DNA of 6,739 nt from Candidatus Gottesmanbacteria bacterium. Its GTDB lineage: Bacteria; Patescibacteriota; Microgenomatia; JACPZF01. Below the pieces are notes generated by a model, which was not told where the DNA came from, did not search any database, and saw nothing but the letters and a program-made list of their open reading frames with translations. Location of the stretch: assembly GCA_016195615.1 (NCBI GenBank), contig JACPZF010000018.1, positions 1-6,739 of the forward strand, read 5' to 3'. This document shows, in pieces, positions 1 through 4,592 of the stretch (positions are counted from its first letter, which is position 1; every line of letters starts with the position of its first letter). Made by a program: the position numbers and the translations under genes.

Positions 1-91
1 GGGCTTTCAACCGGATAAGCGCTATGGGTGATGTGGTAAAATATCCTTTAAGAAGATGTTTTTCATCATCGGACAGGTTAATGCGTATCAC
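1..91 (-). CDS. N-terminus of a probable IS630-type transposase / HTH protein (partial, runs off left edge)
   Basis: Thirty codons can be read leftward from a GTG at 91-89 to the window edge. With the GTG read as Met, the product begins MIRINLSDDEKHLLKGYF and continues through TTSPIALIRLKA. A short leader ending in LSDDE, followed by a TSPIALIRLKA-like helix, resembles the start of the N-terminal helix-turn-helix of IS630/Tc1-mariner-type transposases and related CPR HTH proteins. An in-frame TAG lies 15 bases before the GTG, so no longer upstream start exists. There is no good Shine-Dalgarno site, only a purine-rich AAAAGA. The catalytic DDE domain would lie outside the window, so the assignment rests on about 30 residues. 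It could instead be another HTH regulator. Confidence 0.45.
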   Translation of the reverse strand, partial: MIRINLSDDEKHLLKGYFTTSPIALIRLKA

Positions 92-373
92 TCTTTTAGG
101 ATACTACAAAACCTGACATTTCGTTTTTAAAGAGCTATATTCTAATAGGTCGTCAAGCTAGCCATAATAGAGGTGGTCCAGATATAAATAATACGCAAAG
201 AATTTTTTAGTTGAAGACGTGCTGTTCCTTTTTCGCCATAGACGTTTTGGTAAACATGTCGCAGCTGTTAGGATAGAGAACATAACCTCCAAAAACAAGA
301 TATATTCTCTCCCAAAAACAAGAGGTCGCTAATAATTTATTTCTTTAAGAAAATATAAACCTGTCACTTTGCC
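92..373. other. Gap with no convincing gene; imperfect 14-bp direct repeat
   Basis: This AT-rich stretch separates the probable transposase start from the PBP2 relic. I see no RNA gene or strong hairpin. CTCCAAAAACAAGA at 287-300 is repeated at 309-323 with one extra C, a 22-bp period. A 41-codon leftward frame at 283-158 has no recognisable content. The stretch may be decayed sequence or the upstream region of the transposase. Confidence 0.5.
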
Positions 374-475
374 TCACTTTCCCCCCAGCCACTCTTCGAG
401 TATTTTCTTCGCCACGGACGCGGCAACATTACTTTCCTCCACAACTCCTTTAACCAATAACCAAAACTGTCACAA
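374..475 (-). pseudogene. Relic of a second PBP2 3' end (C-terminal about 30 codons)
   Basis: Read leftward, this strip encodes TVLVKGVVEESNVAASVA followed by KKILEEWLGGK and a TGA at 376-374, once one copy of a 7-bp duplication (451-464) is removed. It lines up without gaps with the last residues of the PBP2 gene in this window (TVLVEGAGEGSNIAAPIA, then KKVLEGWLPDK). The two are clearly homologous but only about two thirds identical by eye, so this is not a recent copy of the neighbour. Nothing of the rest of a PBP2 lies upstream: the homology stops inside the 38-bp palindrome at 467-504. The heptamer duplication shifts the frame and brings in stops, so it is non-functional. It may be the displaced original 3' end of mrdA or the remnant of a tandem second PBP2. 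Confidence 0.75.
451..464. repeat. 7-bp tandem duplication TAACCAA x2 inside the PBP2 relic
   Basis: TAACCAA occurs twice head to tail. Removing one copy restores a continuous reading frame that aligns gap-free with the PBP2 C-terminus, so the duplication is a visible inactivating step. Confidence 0.8.
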
Positions 476-504
476 TTTACTGCTCGAGCAGTCTTTTGTG
501 ACAG
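467..504. repeat. 38-bp nested palindrome, left copy
   Basis: The layout is a 9-base arm CTGTCACAA, then TTT, then the perfect 14-base palindrome ACTGCTCGAGCAGT, then CTT, then the matching arm TTGTGACAG. It matches the copy at 1204-1241 in the same orientation at 35 of 38 positions. It starts 13 bp past the stop codon of the PaaX-like gene, and leftward it is followed by TTTT, so it could act as a hairpin terminator for that gene. The second copy, upstream of the gene, has no T-run, which argues for another role such as an operator or a mobile-element end. Confidence 0.9.
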
Positions 505-517
505 AATAATTTTTTTA

Positions 518-1159
518 CTATACATTCCTATCTAAACCAAAATATGTTTTATATGATTCTTCATCTTCTATTTTACAAGCCGTAATAAGTTTTATTTCTT
601 GATTTAAAGCATAATAAGTTCTTAATAATTCTATTTCTCTTTCACAAGGATACGGAAAAATATATACGCTTTCTTGAATCATAATAAAACCAAGGTGTAA
701 TAAATTGTTTCTAATTCGCTCTGTTGATAATCTTTTACGAGTTGCAATGTCATATAAAACTATCCTCCACTTACCATCCCATTTGATTAATTTTGGTATT
801 TTTAAATCATTTAAAGCATATTTAAAAATATTCTTCTTACCTTTTTCCGTAATTATTACAACCTTATCTCCGTTTTCTTCCTTAATATCTACCATTTTTT
901 GTTTAGATAAGCGACTTAAGGTCCATTTCAAATATCTTAAATTAAAGGACTTCCACGATGAATAATCTTTATCTTTTAAAATTGGCTTAAAAATCTTTAC
1001 AGCTTTTGGGGCAAAAATGCAGGCACCAAAAAAAGCTAAGTAAATGAGGATGTTTTTAACTTTTTCGTAATTTTTGGCTTTATCTCGGAAGTCTTCTTTT
1101 CTTCTTTGTTCTTCCAACAAAAAAGCCAGTGTCTCGGTCACGTCTTCTTTTGGGCTCAT
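518..1159 (-). CDS. PaaX/Cas2-like winged-helix protein (putative transcriptional regulator)
   Basis: The 213-aa product fits the PaaX-like proteins common in CPR bacteria, often annotated as PaaX regulators or Cas2-like. Residues about 5-35 are charged and helical. Residues 33-60 form a hydrophobic stretch (ILIYLAFFGACIFAPKAV). Residues 68-123 look like a winged helix, with LKWTLSRLSKQKMVDIKEE as recognition part and VVIITEKGKKN as wing. Residues 127-210 match the PaaX C-terminal/Cas2-type ferredoxin fold: WDGKWRIVLYDIA, then LGFIMIQESVYIFPYPCEREI, ending in YKTYFGL. Asp137 sits where Cas2 nucleases carry their first-strand Asp, but no cas genes or array are present, so regulation or nucleic-acid binding is more likely. 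The ATG at 1159 has no Shine-Dalgarno site and lies at the expected transcription start of the promoter at 1168-1196, which suggests a leaderless mRNA. It sits between two 38-bp palindromes. Its target is unknown. Confidence 0.8.
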   Translation of the reverse strand: MSPKEDVTETLAFLLEEQRRKEDFRDKAKNYEKVKNILIYLAFFGACIFAPKAVKIFKPILKDKDYSSWKSFNLRYLKWTLSRLSKQKMVDIKEENGDKVVIITEKGKKNIFKYALNDLKIPKLIKWDGKWRIVLYDIATRKRLSTERIRNNLLHLGFIMIQESVYIFPYPCEREIELLRTYYALNQEIKLITACKIEDEESYKTYFGLDRNV

Positions 1160-1167
1160 TAATTACT

Positions 1168-1196
1168 ATTAAAATTGATATTCCAAAATAAGTCAA
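1168..1196 (-). promoter_or_regulatory. Sigma-70-type promoter of the PaaX-like gene
   Basis: On the minus strand TTGACT (1196-1191) is followed after 17 bases by TTTAAT (1173-1168). Transcription should start about 1160-1162, essentially at the ATG (1159), giving a leaderless or nearly leaderless transcript. The right palindrome ends 7 bp upstream of the -35 box, a position suited to an operator. Confidence 0.6.
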
Positions 1197-1203
1197 CTTT
1201 TTC

Positions 1204-1241
1204 TTGTCACAATTTACTGCTCGAGCAGTGTTTTGTGACAA
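1204..1241. repeat. 38-bp nested palindrome, right copy
   Basis: The layout is TTGTCACAA, then TTT, then ACTGCTCGAGCAGT, then GTT, then TTGTGACAA. Compared with the left copy, the outermost base pair has changed from C/G to T/A on both sides at once, so symmetry is preserved. The only other difference is one base of a spacer triplet. It stands just upstream of the PaaX-like promoter and may be that protein's own operator, or one boundary of a 737-bp cassette. Confidence 0.9.
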
Positions 1242-1276
1242 CGAAATTTGTGGTACTTTTACCATCAACACAAATA

Positions 1277-1361
1277 CGTCATTCTGGCAAGCGAGTGAAA
1301 CGAGCACGTCCAGAATCTCTTTTTTTAGATTCTGGAGTCGCTTACGCTCCCCAGAATGACG
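1277..1361. repeat. Paired inverted REP-like element
   Basis: Two versions of one unit face each other. The outer ends are CGTCATTCTGG (1277-1287) and CCAGAATGACG (1351-1361); the inner ends are CCAGAATCT (1310-1318) and AGATTCTGG (1327-1335), around a T-rich loop. The intervening segments differ (GCAAGCGAGTGAAACGAGC on the left; the right arm read in reverse gives GGAGCGTAAGCGACT). The CGTCATTCTGG...CCAGAATCT pattern is of the interspersed palindromic kind seen in many bacterial genomes. It should fold into a long hairpin and lies between divergent promoters, so it could also shape local supercoiling or mRNA ends. Confidence 0.8.
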
Positions 1362-1405
1362 GAAGGTAAGTTTATCTTGAAGGTATAAGTGCCAAATTCG
1401 CTGTC

Positions 1406-1434
1406 TTGACAAGAAGAAGAAGAAGTAATATCAG
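1406..1434 (+). promoter_or_regulatory. Promoter of the 90-aa orphan gene with an AAG-repeat spacer
   Basis: A perfect -35 box TTGACA (1406-1411) is followed after 17 bases by TATCAG (1429-1434), a 4-of-6 match to the -10 consensus. The spacer is mostly five tandem AAG units (1411-1425, the first A shared with the -35 box). Transcription would start near 1441, giving a leader of about 25 nt that contains the ribosome binding site. Confidence 0.55.
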
Positions 1435-1450
1435 AACAATAAATTTTACT

Positions 1451-1465
1451 CTAAGAAGGAAAAAT
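1451..1465 (+). promoter_or_regulatory. Shine-Dalgarno site fixing the start of the orphan gene
   Basis: AGAAGGA (1454-1460) lies 5 bases before the ATG at 1466. It is the best ribosome binding site in the window, and it selects this ATG over in-frame codons that reach back into the promoter. Confidence 0.65.
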
Positions 1466-1738
1466 ATGACTCCATCGATGAATGAAATTGAAATAGTAAA
1501 TCGAAGACCATCAAAAAAGGGTGATAAATTTGTACTTAATGGAAACGGTGCCTCGGTGTTACCAGGATCCGCGCCTGGAGATATAGTCAAATACATTTCA
1601 GAAGGAAACGAAGATTGTGTCAGAGCTTGGGGATTCGACCCTCAACCAAACAGTGCTGTAGTAGAAAATGTAACTCAAGAAAACGGTTTTTTTATTATTA
1701 CCAGAACAGACGATTTATTCAATGCTCCTAAAAAATAA
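1466..1738 (+). CDS. Hypothetical 90-aa protein, unrecognised
   Basis: I do not recognise this family. The product begins MTPSMNEIEIVNRRPSKKGD, has a middle part LPGSAPGDIVKYISEGNEDC, and ends GFFIITRTDDLFNAPKK. It has no signal peptide or membrane segment. It is mixed in charge, with short beta-prone stretches (KFVLNG, GFFIITRT), suggesting a small soluble beta-rich domain. A consensus -35 box and a good Shine-Dalgarno site at the right spacing support a real gene. It is the only rightward gene seen here and converges on mrdA, with 20 bp between their stop codons. It lies in the accessory patch beside a REP-like element and the palindrome-flanked regulator, so it may be cargo of the same acquisition. 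Confidence 0.6.
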   Translation: MTPSMNEIEIVNRRPSKKGDKFVLNGNGASVLPGSAPGDIVKYISEGNEDCVRAWGFDPQPNSAVVENVTQENGFFIITRTDDLFNAPKK

Positions 1739-2093
1739 TTCTTTAATCCGTTAATCTTTTAATTAGTTAATTTATCCGGTAGCCATCCTTCCAGCACTTT
1801 TTTAGCAATGGGCGCGGCGATATTACTTCCCTCTCCAGCACCTTCTACCAAAACCGTCAGCGTTATTTTTGGCTTATCCCATGGCGCAAAAACGGTAAAC
1901 CAGGCGTGAGTTCTATTTTTGGGATCGCCAAATTCAGCAGTTCCGGTTTTACAGCCAACGCTTACATTTTGTCCACCTATTTTAAAATCAAAAAACGGCC
2001 ATCCCGTACCGCCAATTGAACACGCTTCTTTCATACCTTCTTTGATTAAAGCAATCGTCTCTTTTTTCAGTCCGACATCTTGACAATTTTGTT

Positions 2094-2128
2094 CCCACTT
2101 CCCACTTCCCACTTCCCACTTCCCAATT
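2094..2128. repeat. Heptamer array (CCCACTT)x4 plus one variant, in mrdA
   Basis: Four perfect copies of CCCACTT (2094-2121) are followed by CCCAATT. On the coding strand this gives the low-complexity residues GKWEVGSGKWE in a loop between LCRPKI and the helix before the KTG motif. Flanking homology on both sides is in one frame at this copy number. A gain or loss of one unit would shift the frame. Confidence 0.9.
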
Positions 2129-2573
2129 TTCGGCCTGCATAATTTGCCTCCACTCGCAATCACATTGGTCATAAAATTTACCTGCAGCGGCGTTACCAAA
2201 AGATATCCCTGGCCAATCGCCAAATGATAGGTATCGCCTAAATACCATTTGCCATAGCGACAAGATTATCAATCCCAACGAGCTCGCCAACTTTGTAAAA
2301 AAAGATATCATTACTTCTTTTAATGGCGCGAATGATATTTACCATTCCCTCTTTTTTGCCGTATTGCAGAAAATACCAGTTGGGAAAACGAAACGGACCA
2401 ATGGTAATCTCGCCCACGTCCTCAATTTCCGTATCTTTATTAATCTTCCCGCTCTCTAAAGCGCTCGCCGCCGTCACGATCTTAAAAATCGAGCCGGAAG
2501 GATAGGTCCCGGAAATCGCGCGATTAAAAAGCGGCGAATCGCGATCATTGAGAACTTGGATTAACTTCTCCTG

Positions 2574-2609
2574 CTTCCCCCCATTTCCCCCATCACCCTC
2601 ATACCCCCC
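2574..2609 (-). repeat. 9-bp G-run repeat, predicted G-quadruplex, in mrdA
   Basis: The coding strand carries runs of 6, 3, 5 and 6 G (complements of 2604-2609, 2596-2598, 2587-2591, 2577-2582), separated by loops of 5, 4 and 4 bases. This fits the G3+N1-7 quadruplex pattern. The run spacing reflects four degenerate 9-bp units encoding GGY EGD GGN GGK, a glycine-rich loop about 25 residues before the catalytic SIFK motif. Confidence 0.75.
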
Positions 2610-3378
2610 ATTAAACAAGCCTGGATCAAATGTCGGCGACGAATAAAGCGCCAAAATTTCTCCGGTACTGGGATCTGAAGCGACCACCGCTCCTTTTTGG
2701 TTTTTAGGAAAGTTTTCCGCGATTAACTTTTGTAATTTTAAATCAAGAGTAGTTTCCAGATCTTTCCCAGGAATGGGAATTTGTTCTCCGAGCTTTTTAC
2801 TCGTTTTACCAGTTGCATCGACCTCCACTAATTCTTTGCCATCTATGCCTCTTAGACTGTCTTCATAAGTTTCCTCGAGTCCCAATCTGCCTTTTTTATC
2901 TCCCAAATTATATTTATTCCTTAATTCCTCCTCATTTATCTCCGTCATATATCCCAAGACATGAGCAAAAGTATCGCCATAGAGATATTCACGGATCGAT
3001 TTAATTTTAATTCCTAAGGCCTCTCTTTGACCTTTTTCTTCAATTTTTAGCGCTTCCTCTTTTGTAATCGCTTGATACTTACCATTGCTGTTATTACTTT
3101 CTATTGGTTTTTGATAGATACCGGTATTTCTAGCGAGCGGCTCTTTGTTTCGATCATAAATAACGCCTCTGGCGGCGGTAATAACATTTAGTTTTATCCT
3201 GTTATTATCAGCAATTTCCCGATTCTTAGCTCCCGAAACCACCATCAGATCGAAGATTCTTATTAAACCCGCCAAAGAAAAAACCATCACGAGGAGAAAC
3301 AAAATGAGAGTTCTTTTTTGTCCGTCGTAAGCCTCGTCCCGGGGCATTTCTATGTCTGAGTAAAATGGGTTTAATTTT

Positions 3379-3783
3379 TTAACCATACAATTTTTTCCTA
3401 TCTCCAAAAAGCGAAAACAGCTCATACCAGCTGAAAAGTCCTAATAATTCCAAAACCAGCATCAGGACGGAAATATTTTGTTTAAAAATTATGTTATCAA
3501 TCGTAAAAATTACTAAGCCGAAGATGACAATATAGAATAAATTTTTAGTTTTAAATTTTTTTTGGTACAAAAATAAAAGCAAACAGAGGGTTAAATAAAA
3601 CAAACTGGTCACTCCGACTAAACGTACATTTAAGATGTCAAAAATAAGCCCGCTGAAAAACACCGCTAAAATCAGGCTCTTATCGATTTTAATCATCCCT
3701 GCGGCCAAAATGGCAGCCAAAAGCAAATTGACAGACAGAAAAGAAGACTCTAGAAAAACGAGAATGATAAATAATAAAAACAT
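3379..3783 (-). CDS. mreD: Rod-shape-determining membrane protein MreD
   Basis: MreD is an integral inner-membrane partner of MreC in the rod complex. The 134-aa product is almost all hydrophobic, with about five membrane segments. It carries the family-typical stretch FSGLIFDILNVRLVGVTSLFYL at residues 43-64 (the GL.xDxL...GxTSL pattern of MreD), and a charged C-terminus, GDRKKLYG. It is shorter than the roughly 160 residues of model MreD proteins, as is common in reduced genomes. The ATG at 3783 follows the mreC stop by 12 bp with no evident Shine-Dalgarno site. Its last codons overlap the mrdA start (shared ATGGTTAA), which implies translational coupling; AGGA within GATAGGAAAA, about 10 bases before the mrdA ATG, is a plausible internal ribosome site. 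Sequence conservation is weak, so context contributes much of the call. Confidence 0.85.
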   Translation of the reverse strand: MFLLFIILVFLESSFLSVNLLLAAILAAGMIKIDKSLILAVFFSGLIFDILNVRLVGVTSLFYLTLCLLLFLYQKKFKTKNLFYIVIFGLVIFTIDNIIFKQNISVLMLVLELLGLFSWYELFSLFGDRKKLYG

Positions 3784-3795
3784 ATTGACAACAGG

Positions 3796-4578
3796 TTATT
3801 TAACTTTTACAAATACCATGGTCAATTTGTCGTATTCTAAAAGCGCTACGGCTTGGGCTTTTTGAAAAGTCGCGCTCGGATCACCGGTTATTTTTTTTAT
3901 TTTAGCTACCAGTATTCCGTTGGGAAAATACTCGCCGCCGTAGGTTTCGAGCGTTTCTTCAGACTCCACTTTCTCTGATTGTAAAATTTCGTCGAGAGTA
4001 AGAAGCGAACCGAAAGCTCCTTTTAAAATCCCTTTGGCGCGGTTTTTGCTCGTAATGACGGCAATTTTACTCTCAAGATCAATCGGCAAAATTACTTTGG
4101 CCAAATTTCCCTCCACCGAAACCACTCTGCCGACTAAGATATTATTTAAAATCACCACACTGCCAACTTTGACGTCTTGTTTTTGGCCTTTATCCAGAAA
4201 GAGAAAGCGGCTATAGCCAACGACCCGTGCTGGCACGAGAGAGTTAGCTTCTAAACCGCTCGTGGTGGCAAACTGGTTTCTTAAAATCTCATTTTCTTCT
4301 TTTAGTTTTTGCACCAGCTCTGTTTCGGTTAAAAGTTCTAAATTGCGCTGTTTTAAAAAAGCCAATTCCTGGTAACCTTTCTGCCAAAAACCCAAGAAAC
4401 CAAACTTCTCTCTAGTATTTTGATAGAACGAATACAAGCCGAATTCGATGGGGGTGGAAAGAGTAAGAACCGCTTTTTTAGGTATAGCTAGAAAATGCAG
4501 TGTGTCTAAACCGATTAAGGTAAGGGAAAGTATTATTAAGATAGCAAAACGAGTAATTAGCTTTGGTGAAGACTCCAT
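3796..4578 (-). CDS. mreC: Rod-shape-determining protein MreC
   Basis: MreC is a bitopic scaffold that links MreB and PBP2 in the elongasome and self-assembles outside the membrane. The 260-aa product has a short N-terminal tail, one membrane helix at about 8-31 (ITRFAILIILSLTLIGLDTLHFL), a coiled coil at about 66-103 (QKGYQELAFLKQRNLELL, then KLKEENEILRNQ), and the two-barrel MreC domain. Family marks are GYSRFLFLDKGQKQDVKVGSVV (121-142), LVGRVVSV (148-155), SKNRAKGILKG (177-187) and YGGEYFPNGILVAKI (213-227). Length is close to the usual 260-300. It starts 14 bp after the stop of the O-antigen ligase-like gene without a clear Shine-Dalgarno site, and mreD follows 12 bp on. No mreB is present in the window; the upstream neighbour is a polysaccharide gene, so the classic mreB-mreC linkage is absent here. 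Confidence 0.95.
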   Translation of the reverse strand: MESSPKLITRFAILIILSLTLIGLDTLHFLAIPKKAVLTLSTPIEFGLYSFYQNTREKFGFLGFWQKGYQELAFLKQRNLELLTETELVQKLKEENEILRNQFATTSGLEANSLVPARVVGYSRFLFLDKGQKQDVKVGSVVILNNILVGRVVSVEGNLAKVILPIDLESKIAVITSKNRAKGILKGAFGSLLTLDEILQSEKVESEETLETYGGEYFPNGILVAKIKKITGDPSATFQKAQAVALLEYDKLTMVFVKVK

Positions 4579-4592
4579 AACGTAACAACTTT

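Larger units (their letters stand above)
1759..3386 (-). pseudogene. mrdA: Penicillin-binding protein 2 (elongasome transpeptidase), broken by frameshift plus deletion as read
   Basis: PBP2 crosslinks peptidoglycan in side-wall synthesis with MreC/MreD and RodA. From the ATG at 3386 there is a membrane anchor at residues 26-47 (LILFLLVMVFSLAGLIRIFDL), then the dimerisation domain with ARGVIYDRNKEPLA (72-85) and EYLYGDTFAHVLGY. The transpeptidase domain has SIFK (299-302, catalytic Ser codon 2492-2490) and SND (358-360). That frame ends at a TAG at 2240-2238, after GIDNLVAMANGI. Homology resumes in another frame with KWYLGDTYHL from about 2250 and IGQGYLLVTPLQV, and carries KTGTAE (KTG codons 1950-1942) to a TAA at 1761-1759. 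About 33 residues usual between GID..L and WYLGDT are absent, so this is deletion plus frameshift, not one miscalled base. The ATG overlaps the mreD stop by 8 bp. Two unusual insertions are a (GGX)n loop at 2574-2609 and heptamers at 2094-2128. Product identity is near certain; whether the break is biological or an assembly error cannot be told here. Confidence 0.85.

Noticed and set aside
158..283. 41-codon leftward frame starting MFSILTAATC, close behind GGAGG
   Set aside because: GGAGG is only 2 bases from the ATG, the composition is unremarkable, and no homology is recognised.
361..367. CTGTCAC as a third palindrome half-site
   Set aside because: Only 7 bases match and there is no facing arm or core; chance is likely.
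467..1241. CRISPR array or cas locus, given 38-bp repeats and a Cas2-like fold
   Set aside because: There are only two repeats, separated by about 700 bp that contain a gene, with no spacers and no Cas1 or other cas genes. The long N-terminal winged-helix part fits PaaX-like proteins, not stand-alone Cas2.
1080..1412. 110-codon leftward frame across the REP-like element and the right palindrome
   Set aside because: It overlaps the PaaX-like gene's start, its promoter and two palindromic repeats. Its residues come from repeat sequence.
1739..1758. Bidirectional terminator between the converging orphan gene and mrdA
   Set aside because: The 20-bp gap has only weak TTAA-type symmetry and no GC-rich hairpin.
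2238..2256. Programmed ribosomal frameshift in mrdA
   Set aside because: No slippery heptamer or downstream structure was seen, and about 33 expected residues are missing, which a frameshift alone cannot explain.
1988..2311. Leftward frame overlapping the mrdA C-terminal half
   Set aside because: It is a shadow of the real PBP2 frame; residues matching PBP2 family motifs lie in the other frame.
3384..3425. Longer mrdA start 13 codons upstream (within mreD)
   Set aside because: The extra residues are mreD sequence in another frame and do not look like a PBP2 N-terminus. The ATG at 3386 gives the typical short basic start and an 8-bp coupled overlap.
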